A stretch of DNA of 64,000 nt from Pseudomonas beijingensis. GTDB lineage: Bacteria; Pseudomonadota; Gammaproteobacteria; Pseudomonadales; Pseudomonadaceae. The position numbers and the translations under genes are program-made. The first letter of the stretch is position 1. Every line of letters begins with the position of its first letter. The DNA lies in the NCBI RefSeq assembly GCF_030687295.1, contig NZ_CP117425.1:5956001-6020000 (forward strand), given 5' to 3'. Below, in pieces: positions 17,018 through 29,131 of the stretch. Below the pieces are notes generated by a model. That model searched no databases and was not told the DNA's origin. It saw only the letters and a program-made list of their open reading frames with translations.

Positions 17018-17638
17018 TCAAGATCGCCGTGCCACCAGCAAAAACGAAGCCGCACTGGCCAGCAACCCCGCACACATCCGGTTGAACAAACGCTTACCAC
17101 TGGGCCGCGCGAACAGCCGCCGCGCATAAATCCCCATGTAGCAATACAAGCCGATGGCGATGCATTCCAGCGCCAGGAACAAGCCGCCCAGCACGGCGAA
17201 CTGTTGGGTGACGGTGCCTGTACGGTCGACGAATTGCGGCAGGAACGCAGTGAACAACAAAATCGCCTTCGGATTACCAATAGCCACCAGGAACTCCTGG
17301 CGCGCCAGGCCGGCCCGGCTCATCGATACGCGTCCGGCCTCGCTGTCGGCCTCGGGCTGGGCCCGCCACAACTGCACGGCCAAATAGAACAGGTACCCGG
17401 CACCGACGAGCTTGATCCCCAGGAACAGCAGCTCCGAGGTGTGCAGCACGGCGGTGAGCCCCACCGCGGCCAGGGCGATCATGATCGCAAACGCCAGCAA
17501 CCGACCGATGCCGCCGCTGCACGCCCGGACGAAGCCATAACGCGAGGCGTTACTGATGGAGAGCAGGTTGTTCGGCCCCGGCGCCATGTTCAGCGCAAAG
17601 CAGGCCGGAATGAAAACAGCGAGTGTCGGCAGGTCCAT
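17018..17638 (-). CDS. LysE/RhtB-family exporter
   Basis: 206 residues from ATG 17638 (MDLPTLAVFIPACFALNMAP) with GGAG eight bases before it. The N-terminal motif NMAPGPNNLLSISNASRYG is the LysE/RhtB signature (G-P-x). About six membrane helices can be seen. The family exports amino acids or related metabolites across the inner membrane. Substrate is not predictable. It is divergent from ligB and has no partner regulator next to it. Confidence 0.9.
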   Translation of the reverse strand: MDLPTLAVFIPACFALNMAPGPNNLLSISNASRYGFVRACSGGIGRLLAFAIMIALAAVGLTAVLHTSELLFLGIKLVGAGYLFYLAVQLWRAQPEADSEAGRVSMSRAGLARQEFLVAIGNPKAILLFTAFLPQFVDRTGTVTQQFAVLGGLFLALECIAIGLYCYMGIYARRLFARPSGKRLFNRMCAGLLASAASFLLVARRS

Positions 17639-17811
17639 TCGGGCGCTCCAGGCAGAGGTGGATCGAAGGCTCATTCTGCACCGGTCATTGCTCGGTTCAA
17701 GGGACAGTTGCGCGGCTAAATCGCGCGGGACTGTACCGCCGCGAGTTTGCCATCAGGCGCCGCAAAACCCGGTAACGCTCCGGCCCTCGCAACAGCTGGG
17801 ACGCTGACTAG

Positions 17812-19518
<1,707 letters not shown>

Positions 19519-19610
19519 TCCGGGGCCCGTGTAGTTGAACCCAAGGGGCGAAGATGCGTTCCAACAGCGCATCTGTTACCGACCGCTCGCGATTTTTTTA
19601 CGGAGTTGCT

Positions 19611-20006
19611 ATGAATTTCCTGTCCCCCGCTGCCCTGATGCTCTTGTGCAGCGCCATGGCCGCCCCTTTGATGGCGGACGAGCAGACCCCGGAGCTCACC
19701 GGCTGCGCGGCCAAGCGCCAGGGCATCATCAACCAGATCGAACTGGCCAAGTCCCGTGGCAACCAGGACCAGCAGGCAGGCCTGGAAACCGCATTGAGTG
19801 AAGTCACCACCCATTGCACCGATGCGTCCTTGCGCAAGGAGCGTGAAAACAAGGTGCTCGATGCCAAGCACGAGGTCAGCCGGCGTCAGGCCGACCTGGA
19901 AAAGGCCATGAAGAAAGGCGACGCCGAGCGGATCAACAAACGCAAGGACAAGCTGGCGGCCTCTCGCAAGGAGCTGCAGGAAGCGGTGGATGAGTTGGAT
20001 AAATAG
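19611..20006 (+). CDS. DUF1090 periplasmic protein
   Basis: 131 residues from ATG 19611 behind ACGGAG. The signal peptide MNFLSPAALMLLCSAMAAPL ends near LMADE. The mature part has two cysteines (LTGCAAKRQ and TTHCTDAS) and a long charged helix (LEKAMKKGDAERINKRKDKL) typical of DUF1090 (YqjC-like). The family is periplasmic and of unknown function. It follows ligB in the same direction by 92 bases but appears to be a separate unit. Confidence 0.88.
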   Translation: MNFLSPAALMLLCSAMAAPLMADEQTPELTGCAAKRQGIINQIELAKSRGNQDQQAGLETALSEVTTHCTDASLRKERENKVLDAKHEVSRRQADLEKAMKKGDAERINKRKDKLAASRKELQEAVDELDK

Positions 20007-20011
20007 GTTTC

Positions 20012-20043
20012 TAGCTGCAAGTTCAAAGCTCCACACTTGCAGC
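20012..20043. terminator. Possible hairpin between convergent genes
   Basis: AGCTGCAAG and CTTGCAGCT form a perfect nine-pair stem around a 14-base loop between the DUF1090 gene and the convergent cytochrome gene. There is no clear T run, so terminator function is uncertain. Confidence 0.4.
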
Positions 20044-20060
20044 TTGCAGCTGCTTCAAAA

Positions 20061-20510
20061 TCAATAATCCCGAAATTCTTTATGACAGGCACTGCACGCA
20101 TCTTCGACCTTCTGCACCGCCGGCCCCAGGTTGCTGGCCCTGTAGGGCTGGATCTTGCTGACGATCAGCAATTCACCGGTGGCGGCTTCAAGGCTGCGGG
20201 CCAGCTCCTGGAAGCGCGCCTGTTTTTGCCAGACCTCATCCCGGGCGCTGGTGTGGTCTTGCTCGCGTACTTGTGGAAAGTGCTTCCACGGTTCATGGGA
20301 CAATTGGTCCAGTTGCGCCGCGCCCTCGGCGAAACGTGCGCCGTCAAACGGCACGCGGCCGCGCAACATGCCACCCAGTTCTTCGTTGGTCTTGAGCATC
20401 TGCTTGAAGATCGCCTTGCGCTGGCCCAGGGGAGAATTGGGATCGACGCCGCCACAGGCGGACAACATCAGGCAGGCCAGCACGGCCATGGAAAATCGTT
20501 TTACAAACAT
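20061..20510 (-). CDS. Cytochrome c' family lipoprotein
   Basis: 149 residues from ATG 20510. Lipobox LSAC in MFVKRFSMAVLACLMLSACG, then a four-helix region with Phe/Met near the distal haem side, and a single haem site CSACHKEFRDY at the extreme C-terminus. The C-terminal CxxCH is diagnostic of class II cytochromes (c'). It would be anchored to a membrane from the periplasmic side and may bind NO or handle electrons. The gene is divergent from mltA. Confidence 0.88.
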   Translation of the reverse strand: MFVKRFSMAVLACLMLSACGGVDPNSPLGQRKAIFKQMLKTNEELGGMLRGRVPFDGARFAEGAAQLDQLSHEPWKHFPQVREQDHTSARDEVWQKQARFQELARSLEAATGELLIVSKIQPYRASNLGPAVQKVEDACSACHKEFRDY

Positions 20511-20635
20511 CTTGGCCTCGGGGCAGGGAACGGCGGTTAGTATCCTCGGGTCATCGGTAAAGACCAATGCCCCTATCAACAATACGGGTTGTTCGAGCGC
20601 CTGACAGCGCTCGAATGGCTGCAAAGGAAATCTTC

Positions 20636-21823
20636 ATGAACAGCCGCATCAAGCCCTGGCACAAAGGCCTGGCATTGACCCTACCGCTGATCGCCCTGTT
20701 GGCCGGTTGTAATCGCGGCGAAAAGGTCGAGGAACCGCAGACCCACGCCCTCGCCACCTATGTCAGCGCACCCTGGGAGGCGCTGCCTGCGGTGTCCGAT
20801 GCAGACCTGCTGGCCGGTTTCGGTTCCTGGCGCAGCGCATGCACCCGGCTCAAGGCCGATGCGACCTGGGGCCCGACCTGTGCAACAGCGGCCAAAGTGC
20901 CACAAACCGCCGTGGCTGTACGCAACTTCCTGAAACAGAACCTGGACGTGTATGGCCTGCGCTCGGGGGACAACAGCCCCAACGGCCTGATTACCGGCTA
21001 TTACGAGCCGGTCTACCCCGGCAGCCTCACCCAGACCGCCACAGCGAATATCCCGGTGTACGGCGTACCGGAGGACATGATCATCGTGTCGCTGGACAGC
21101 CTCTACCCTGAGCTCAAGGGCAAACGCCTGCGCGGCCGCCTCGAAGGTCGCGTGCTCAAGCCGTACGACGATGCGGCCACCATCGAAACCAATGGCGTAA
21201 AGGCACCGGTCATTGCCTGGCTGACCGACCCCATGAACCTGCAATTCCTGCAAATCCAGGGTTCGGGACGCATTCAACTGGCTGATGGCCGCCAACTGCG
21301 CATCGGCTATGCCGACCAGAACGGCCATCCTTACCGCCCCATCGGACGCTGGCTGGTCGAACAAGGCGAACTGAAAAAAGAAGACGTGACCATGGGCACC
21401 ATCAGTGCCTGGGCCAAGGCCAACCCGAACCGCATTCCCGAATTGCTCGGCAGCAACCCCAGCTACGTCTTCTTCAACCGCAACCCCGACAGCAACGAAG
21501 GCCCGCGAGGCTCGTTGAATGTACCGCTGACCGCCGGCTACAGCGTGGCGGTGGACCGCAAGGTGATTCCGCTGGGCAGCCTGTTGTGGCTATCCACCAC
21601 TCGCCCCGATGGCAGCACCTTGAACCGGCCCGTCGCCGCCCAGGACACTGGCGGTGCAATTACCGGCGAAGTGCGGGCGGACCTGTTCTGGGGCACCGGC
21701 GAAGCCGCCGGACAGTTGGCCGGGGACATGAAGCAACAGGGACAAATCTGGATGCTCTGGCCCAAGGGCATGGCGCTGCCGTCGGTGCCGCAGGTGGCGA
21801 ACGCGGTGACCGCCAATCCTTGA
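20636..21823 (+). CDS. mltA: Membrane-bound lytic murein transglycosylase A
   Basis: 395 residues from ATG 20636 behind AAAGGAAA. Lipoprotein signal with lipobox LLAGCN. MltA domain features: GLITGYYEPVYPGS, FLQIQGSGRIQLADGRQLRI, and the 3D domain at the C-terminus with the catalytic Asp in AAQDTGGAITGEVRADLFWG. It cleaves peptidoglycan glycan strands to 1,6-anhydro products at the inner face of the outer membrane. Length and motifs match the family closely. A hairpin (GAGCGC/GCGCTC) lies just upstream. Confidence 0.95.
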   Translation: MNSRIKPWHKGLALTLPLIALLAGCNRGEKVEEPQTHALATYVSAPWEALPAVSDADLLAGFGSWRSACTRLKADATWGPTCATAAKVPQTAVAVRNFLKQNLDVYGLRSGDNSPNGLITGYYEPVYPGSLTQTATANIPVYGVPEDMIIVSLDSLYPELKGKRLRGRLEGRVLKPYDDAATIETNGVKAPVIAWLTDPMNLQFLQIQGSGRIQLADGRQLRIGYADQNGHPYRPIGRWLVEQGELKKEDVTMGTISAWAKANPNRIPELLGSNPSYVFFNRNPDSNEGPRGSLNVPLTAGYSVAVDRKVIPLGSLLWLSTTRPDGSTLNRPVAAQDTGGAITGEVRADLFWGTGEAAGQLAGDMKQQGQIWMLWPKGMALPSVPQVANAVTANP

Positions 21824-21845
21824 GGGATGGGGTGATTGTCCCGGC

Positions 21846-21942
21846 CTCATCGCGAGCAAGCTCGCTCCCACATTGGATCGGGTGTGTACACGAAATATGT
21901 ATTCACTGAGATCAACTGTGGGAGCGAGCTTGCTCACGATGG
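21846..21942. repeat. REP pair (inverted)
   Basis: CGCGAGCAAGCTCGCTCCCA and the inverse GTGGGAGCGAGCTTGCTCAC, between mltA and the convergent MAPEG gene. The second arm has a G-to-A change in the core. Confidence 0.88.
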
Positions 21943-21976
21943 GGCCAGCACAGACACCGGGACTCAGGAACCAGGC

Positions 21977-22360
21977 TCAGACCGAAACGAAAAAGAAACT
22001 CAAGACCAACCCCACCCCCACGAACCACACCAGCGAACGCAGAATCGCCCAGTCCGCCAGATAACAAATGATGTAGAGCAGACGGCTGGTGATGAACAGC
22101 ACCGCCAACACGTTGATAGTCACCAGCTCGGCATTGCCGGCCAGGTGCGCGACGATCACGGCGGCGGCAAAGAACGGGCTGATTTCAAAACTGTTCAGTT
22201 GCGCGGCGAAGGCACGTCGGGGAGCGCCTTCGAGCGAGTCGAGAAAATCCCGGGGGTCGTGGTTATCCTGCAACCGGTATTTCCCACCGGCCTTGGCGAT
22301 CCCGATACACAAGTAAGGCAGGAGAAAAGCAATCAATACACACCACAGGGCAACCGTCAT
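21977..22360 (-). CDS. MAPEG-family membrane protein
   Basis: 127 residues with four predicted membrane helices. The segment GAPRRAFAAQLNSFEISPFFAA contains the family motif of Arg, Asn and Glu (RAxxAxxNxxE) near helix 2. MAPEG proteins include glutathione-dependent enzymes of eicosanoid metabolism; the bacterial members have unknown substrate. It is 52 bases from the EamA transporter gene, both leftward, so co-transcription is possible. Confidence 0.87.
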   Translation of the reverse strand: MTVALWCVLIAFLLPYLCIGIAKAGGKYRLQDNHDPRDFLDSLEGAPRRAFAAQLNSFEISPFFAAAVIVAHLAGNAELVTINVLAVLFITSRLLYIICYLADWAILRSLVWFVGVGLVLSFFFVSV

Positions 22361-22412
22361 ACCGCACTTCCTTTTTTGAGTTTTATAGAAAATCGAACGT
22401 CAGCCATATCGG

Positions 22413-23246
22413 TCAGAACTTCATCACCAGCATGCCAACCAACACCAGCCCGCAGGCTAAGAGCCGCGGCAAACCGAAAGGTTCTTTCAAGTAACGCATG
22501 CCGAACAGCACCACCAGGATCACGCTGATCTCCCGCAGCGCCGCCGCTTCGGCAATCGAGCCCAGTTGCATGGCCCACAGCACCAGAGCGTAGCTGAACA
22601 ATACGCAGAATCCGACCGCCAACCCCAGCCGCCATTGTTCGCGCCAGAATCGCATGAACGCCGGCCGTTTGCTCACCAGCGCCAGCAATGGGAACGGCCA
22701 GGCACTGAGCAGCGTGACCCAGACCAGGTAGTCCAGCGGCTGGGACCAACGCCGCAGGGCGTGGCCGTCGATAAAGGTGTAGCAACCGATGCACAGGCCG
22801 ATCAACGCCACCACCGGCAACATCGACCAGGGCAGCCGGTCACCGCCACCGCCCTGCCACAACAGGCAAAGCATGCCGAACGGGATCAGCAAAATACCGA
22901 TGACCTGCTGGGTCGTCAGCGCTTCACCGGCGAAAACAAACGTCAGGGCCAGCACCACCAGCGGCGACAGGCCACGCATCAGTGGATAGACCAACCCCAG
23001 GTCACCGACCCGATAAGCCTGGATCAGCAAATAGCGGTACAACAGCTCGAACGCCGCCGACGCCAGGATCCACGGCCAGATTTCCAACGGCGGCCATGCC
23101 ACGAAACCCAGGGCCAATGCGACGACCAGCAAGGCGACACTGTCCATGCACGCCACCACCAGCAAACGTTCGCCGCTGAACTTGATCAGCGTATTCCACG
23201 CCGCATGCAACAGCGCCGCTACCAACACCAAAGCCGTCGCAAGCAC
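22413..23246 (-). CDS. EamA/DMT-family transporter
   Basis: 277 residues starting with GTG 23246 behind AAGGAGC. Ten membrane segments in two five-helix halves; the second EamA repeat begins near SMLPVVALIGLCIGCYTFID. The start LVLVAALLHAAWNTLIKFSG is characteristic of this exporter class, which includes metabolite and drug/metabolite exporters. The substrate is unknown. Confidence 0.9.
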   Translation of the reverse strand: MLATALVLVAALLHAAWNTLIKFSGERLLVVACMDSVALLVVALALGFVAWPPLEIWPWILASAAFELLYRYLLIQAYRVGDLGLVYPLMRGLSPLVVLALTFVFAGEALTTQQVIGILLIPFGMLCLLWQGGGGDRLPWSMLPVVALIGLCIGCYTFIDGHALRRWSQPLDYLVWVTLLSAWPFPLLALVSKRPAFMRFWREQWRLGLAVGFCVLFSYALVLWAMQLGSIAEAAALREISVILVVLFGMRYLKEPFGLPRLLACGLVLVGMLVMKF

Positions 23247-23455
23247 GGCACGCTCCTTGTCTGGCTCCCGCTCCTACGATCAGCGGGACTCATGAATTGA
23301 TTCGCTATCGTTTATACTGCAAGCCGATCACGCCGCACTCAGTTGCGCATAAAGCCAATTCCAATAATTTCGCTGTTGTCCCGTTCACTCGAACCGGGGC
23401 GCCGGCATGCGTATGCCTGATCCGGGCGTCAAGACTACAGACAGAGACCTTGCGC

Positions 23456-24616
23456 ATGCCACTCGCCTTGCTTGCTTTGGCCGTTGCCGCTTTTGGCATC
23501 GGCACGACTGAATTCGTCATCATGGGCCTGTTGCCCGATGTCGCCCGGGACCTGGCCGTGAGCATTCCCCAGGCCGGGCTGCTGATCACCGGCTACGCCC
23601 TGGGCGTGGTGTTCGGCGCGCCGATCCTGGCGATCGGCACCGCCAACATGCCGCGCAAGGCCACGCTATTGGGCATGACCTTGATGTTCATTCTTGGCAA
23701 TGTGCTCTGCGCCCTGGCGCCGAACTACACCACGCTGATGGCCGCCCGGGTCATCACCGCACTGTGCCACGGAGCGTTCTTTGGCATTGGTTCGGTGGTG
23801 GCAGCCGGGTTGGTGGCGCCAAACAAACGAGCCCAGGCGATTGCCATGATGTTCACCGGCCTGACCCTGGCGAACGTGCTGGGCGTCCCGTTGGGCACGG
23901 CCCTGGGTCAATACGCCGGCTGGCGCTCGACCTTCTGGGCGGTCTCGATCATCGGCGTGATCGCCGCCATCGCCCAATGGGTCTGGCTGCCCAAGGAAAT
24001 CCCCATGGACAAAGCCAACCTGGCCAGCGAGTTCAAGGTCCTGGGCAAGGTCAACGTATTGCTCGCCCTGGGCATGAGCGTGCTGGCCTCCACCAGTTTG
24101 TTCAGCGTGTTCACCTACATCGCGCCGATCCTGCAGGACATCACCGGTGTCAGCCCCCACGGCATCACCGTCATGTTGCTGCTGTTCGGCGTCGGTCTGA
24201 CGGCGGGCAGTTTCCTCGGCGGGCGCCTGGCGGACCGGCGCCTGCTGCCTGCGCTGGTGGGCATGGCCTTGGCCGTGGTGCTGGTGCTGGCCGCGTTCAG
24301 CCAGACCAGCCGGTCGGTGATCCCGGCGGCGATCACCCTGGTGCTGTGGGGCATCTTCGCCTTCGCCCTGTGCCCAATCCTGCAACTGCTGATCATCGAC
24401 CAGGCCCATGAAGCACCGAACCTCGGCTCCACGCTCAACCAGAGCGCATTCAATCTGGGCAACGCGGCCGGGGCCTGGATGGGTGGATTGGTGGTGGCCA
24501 GTGGTGCCGACCTGGCGGATCTACCGTGGACCGGAGCAGCGGTCGGCGGCCTCACGGTATTGACCGCCTTGTTCTTTATTCATCGCCAACGACGCTTGGC
24601 AGCAGTCGTTGTTTGA
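23456..24616 (+). CDS. MFS transporter, AraJ/CmlA-like drug efflux group
   Basis: 386 residues from ATG 23456. Twelve membrane segments; the opening LALAVAAFGIGTTEFVIMGL and LLPDVARDLAVSIPQAGLLI with TGYALGVVFGAPI is the signature of the AraJ/YdhP 12-TM H+ antiport group. The upstream in-frame ATG at 23297 adds 53 non-family residues and was rejected. Predicted to export arabinose-like sugars, chloramphenicol or other small molecules; the actual substrate cannot be told. Divergent from the EamA gene. Confidence 0.91.
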   Translation: MPLALLALAVAAFGIGTTEFVIMGLLPDVARDLAVSIPQAGLLITGYALGVVFGAPILAIGTANMPRKATLLGMTLMFILGNVLCALAPNYTTLMAARVITALCHGAFFGIGSVVAAGLVAPNKRAQAIAMMFTGLTLANVLGVPLGTALGQYAGWRSTFWAVSIIGVIAAIAQWVWLPKEIPMDKANLASEFKVLGKVNVLLALGMSVLASTSLFSVFTYIAPILQDITGVSPHGITVMLLLFGVGLTAGSFLGGRLADRRLLPALVGMALAVVLVLAAFSQTSRSVIPAAITLVLWGIFAFALCPILQLLIIDQAHEAPNLGSTLNQSAFNLGNAAGAWMGGLVVASGADLADLPWTGAAVGGLTVLTALFFIHRQRRLAAVVV

Positions 24617-24671
24617 GGGCCTGGGACGTCGGCCCTGCCCGTGAACGGGGCGCCTGACATCAGGTTTGTGC

Positions 24672-25556
24672 CTACTCCGAGTCGTTGCGCCGCGCTGTCG
24701 TAGCTGAGGGTTTGTCTTTGGGCAGGCCAACTTCACTGCGGATCTGCGCATGGCTGATCAAAGCGAAGATAAAACTCCCGCCGACGATGTTGCCTGCCAA
24801 TGTCGGCCCGGCGAAGACCATCCAGAAATCCTCCCAGGACAACTGGCCGGCAAACACCAGGTAGGACACTTCGGCCGAGCCGACGACGATGTGGGTGAAA
24901 TCCCCAAGCGCCATGAGGTAGGTGATCAGAATGATGATCCACATCTTGGCGCTTTCCATGGAGGGGATCATCCAGACCATGGTGGCGATCATCCAGCCGG
25001 GAAATGATGCCTTTGGCGAACATCTGGCCGGTGTCGTTCTCCATGACCTTGCGGCCGATCTCCAGGAAAGCCTGGTCGGTGCGCGGGTCGAAAATCGGCA
25101 GGTGCAACATCACGTAGGCCACCAGCAAGGTGCCACACAGGTTGCCCACCAACACCACACCCCCCAAAGCCGTAGCAACCGACCGAAGTTGCCCAGCGTG
25201 GGTTTGCTCATGATCGGCAGCACGGCGGTCAGGGTGTTTTCGGTGAACAGTTGCTGGCGGGCCAGGATCACCGCGAGAAAGCCGGCGCAGTAACCGAAAC
25301 TGGCGATCACCTTGAAGCCCTCGTGATCCGGCAGCCGGGAGCTGAGCAAGCCCATCGCCATCAGCGACAGGCCCATGGTCAACCCCGCCGCCAGGGCCGA
25401 CCACCAGAGCGCGGCGATACTGCGCTCCAGTTCCTGGTTGCCCTGGGTGCGGATGATTTCATGCAGCACTGCGGCCCGCGGTGGCTGGTTACGGTCGACT
25501 TCGTGCTGTTCCTGCGCCGAAAGATCAGGGGTCTTGCCTTCTTCGTGGGTGTCCAT
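24672..25556 (-). pseudogene. Formate/nitrite transporter (FNT) family channel, two apparent frameshifts
   Basis: The parts join into one FNT protein of about 294 residues: ATG 25556 to LLRLWGV (frame 1), VVLVGNLCGTLLVAYVMLHL to MFAKGIIS (frame 2), and WMIATMVWMIPSMESAKMW to the end (frame 3). The switches fall near 25160-25165 (six C on the plus strand) and at 24999-25001 (three G). The segment GDFTHIVVGSAEVSYLVFAG and the Asn/Gly-rich helix GNIVGGSFIFA are typical. The N-terminal cytoplasmic extension resembles the YfdC branch. Since every part is still well conserved, sequence error is plausible; if the shifts are real the gene is dead. Confidence 0.82.
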
Positions 25557-25628
25557 ACAGCTCCTGAACCGGTGGCGTGATGTACCTACGACACGCGGCG
25601 TTCGGAGCTGTTCAGTGGGACCCCACTC

Positions 25629-25793
25629 AAATGTGGGCGCGAGCTTGCTCGCGATAGCGGTGGGTCAGTTTGCATCGATGCTGGATGCGCAATCGTCATC
25701 GCGAGCAAGCTCGCTCCCACAGGGGATTGGTGGTGGACGCTTATCCTGTGACCGGCCCAGAACCCCTGTAGGAGCGAGCTTGCTCGCGATGAG
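25629..25793. repeat. REP triplet
   Basis: Three REP arms: GGGCGCGAGCTTGCTCGCGA, CGCGAGCAAGCTCGCTCCCA, and AGGAGCGAGCTTGCTCGCGA. They fill the gap between the FNT gene and the thioesterase. Confidence 0.88.
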
Positions 25794-25806
25794 CGCGCCG
25801 CCGATC

Positions 25807-26208
25807 TCACGCGACGACATCGTCCTTGAACTGATCCTTGACGTAGGTGATCTCGGTCCGCCCATGAGGCGCGGGCAGGCCGTCTTCGCCAAGGTTGACG
25901 AAGACCATCTTCTCCACGGTCAAGATGCTTTTGCGGGTGATTTTGTTGCGCACCTCGCAGGTCAGGGTGATGGAGGTGCGGCCAAACTCGGTGGCGGTAA
26001 TGCCCAGCTCGATGATGTCGCCCTGGCGCGAAGCGCTGACGAAATTGATTTCCGAGATGTACTTGGTGACCACGCGCTGGTTGCCAAGCTGGACGATGGC
26101 GTAGATCGCCGCTTCTTCGTCGATCCAGCGCAACAGGCTGCCGCCGAACAGCGTGCCGTTGGGGTTGAGGTCTTCGGGCTTGACCCATTTGCGGGTGTGG
26201 AAATTCAT
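25807..26208 (-). CDS. Acyl-CoA thioesterase (YciA-like hotdog fold)
   Basis: 133 residues from ATG 26208 behind CAGGAGTGATC. The segment NPNGTLFGGSLLRWIDEEAA holds the conserved hotdog helix with the catalytic Asp, followed by VTKYISEINFVSASRQGDII and SITLTCEVRNKITRKSI. These match the small acyl-CoA thioester hydrolases of the YciA/BACH type, which free CoA from acyl-CoAs in the cytosol. Divergent from the ahcY promoter region. Confidence 0.9.
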   Translation of the reverse strand: MNFHTRKWVKPEDLNPNGTLFGGSLLRWIDEEAAIYAIVQLGNQRVVTKYISEINFVSASRQGDIIELGITATEFGRTSITLTCEVRNKITRKSILTVEKMVFVNLGEDGLPAPHGRTEITYVKDQFKDDVVA

Positions 26209-26328
26209 GATCACTCCTGAGCGTCTGGCCAATGGATTGCAGCATCATGGCAGACCGGGCGGACAGGCTCTATGTCGCTGCCCCTATAACTGTCATCGGC
26301 AATTTCGATTTGCCCGACAGAAACCCTT

Positions 26329-27939
<1,611 letters not shown>

Positions 27940-27966
27940 TCGGCGCCCTTCCCTTTGGAAGCGGGC

Positions 27967-28072
27967 CTGTGGGAGCAAAGCTTGCTCGCGATGCAGACAC
28001 CTCGGTCCAGCTATCGGACCGAGGCGATGCCAATCGCGAGCAAGCTCGCTCCCACATAAACCCGCTCCCACA
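27967..28072. repeat. REP cluster
   Basis: GTGGGAGCAAAGCTTGCTCG, then CGCGAGCAAGCTCGCTCCCA and a partial CCCGCTCCCACA arm, in the ahcY-metF gap. It may act as an mRNA stabilising or attenuating hairpin between the two genes. Confidence 0.88.
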
Positions 28073-28119
28073 AGGGATATGCAGGCCTCTCCGGCTTACG
28101 AGTTTCCAAGGATACGACC

Positions 28120-28965
28120 ATGTCCCAAGACCGTCGCTACAGCTTCGAGTTCTTCCCGACGAAGACCGATGCTGGGCATGAAAAACTGATCGCCACTGCC
28201 CGCCAGTTGGCCAGCTACAACCCCGACTTCTTCTCCTGCACCTATGGCGCCGGCGGTTCTACCCGTGACCGCACCCTGAACACCGTGTTGCAGCTCGAAA
28301 GCGAAGTCAAAATCCCGGCCGCGCCGCACCTGTCCTGCGTCGGCGACAGCAAGGACGACCTGCGCAGCCTGCTGTCCCAATACAAGGCCGCTGGCATCAA
28401 GCGCATCGTTGCCCTGCGTGGCGACCTGCCCTCGGGCATGGGCATGGCCAGCGGTGAGCTGCGCCACGCCAACGAACTGGTGAGCTTCATTCGTGAAGAA
28501 ACCGGCGAACACTTCCACATCGAAGTGGCGGCGTATCCGGAAATGCACCCGCAAGCACGCAACTTCGAAGACGATCTGCGCAATTTCGTGCGCAAGGCCA
28601 ACGCTGGCGCCAGCAGCGCGATTACCCAGTACTTCTTCAACGCCGACAGTTATTTCTACTTCGTCGAACGTATCCGCAAGCTGGGCGTCGACATTCCTGT
28701 CGTGCCGGGCATCATGCCGATCACCAACTACAGCAAGCTGGCGCGCTTCTCCGACGCATGCGGTGCAGAAATCCCACGCTGGATCCGCAAGCAACTGGAA
28801 GCCTATGGCGATGACTCCGCGAGCATCCAAAGCTTCGGCGAGGAAGTCATCACACAAATGTGTGAGCGGTTGCTGCAAGGCGGTGCACCGGGGCTGCATT
28901 TCTATACCCTTAACCAGGCCGAGCCCAGCCTCGCGGTATGGAAAAACCTCAAGCTGCCGCGTTGA
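28120..28965 (+). CDS. metF: 5,10-methylenetetrahydrofolate reductase
   Basis: 281 residues from ATG 28120. The TIM-barrel features of MetF are present: YSFEFFPTKTD at the start (catalytic Glu), FSCTYGAGGSTRDRT, IVALRGDLPSG, ITQYFFNADSY and the C-terminal PGLHFYTLNQAEPS. It reduces methylene-THF to methyl-THF with FAD for homocysteine methylation. Same direction as ahcY and closed by a terminator, so it shares the SAH-controlled transcript or follows it through the REP cluster. Confidence 0.96.
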   Translation: MSQDRRYSFEFFPTKTDAGHEKLIATARQLASYNPDFFSCTYGAGGSTRDRTLNTVLQLESEVKIPAAPHLSCVGDSKDDLRSLLSQYKAAGIKRIVALRGDLPSGMGMASGELRHANELVSFIREETGEHFHIEVAAYPEMHPQARNFEDDLRNFVRKANAGASSAITQYFFNADSYFYFVERIRKLGVDIPVVPGIMPITNYSKLARFSDACGAEIPRWIRKQLEAYGDDSASIQSFGEEVITQMCERLLQGGAPGLHFYTLNQAEPSLAVWKNLKLPR

Positions 28966-28983
28966 TTGACTTAACGCAGTGGT

Positions 28984-29017
28984 AAAAAGAGGCCTTGGCG
29001 AAAACCAAGGCCTTTTT
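28984..29017 (+). terminator. Terminator after metF
   Basis: AGGCCTTGG and CCAAGGCCT form a nine-pair stem followed by six T. Confidence 0.92.
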
Positions 29018-29131
29018 TCATTCGGTGGGCGCCTGCCTTAAGCAAATGCGTTTGCATCGGGTGAACACCGCGAGGCCATCCATGAGCACAAAAGGCAATC
29101 AAGGCGCAGGCCAGAGCGCTCTAGCTATTTG

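Noticed and set aside
25160..25165. Programmed frameshift in the FNT gene
   Set aside because: No slippery heptamer with stimulatory structure is evident and the family is not known to use recoding; two shifts in one gene fit sequence error or decay better.
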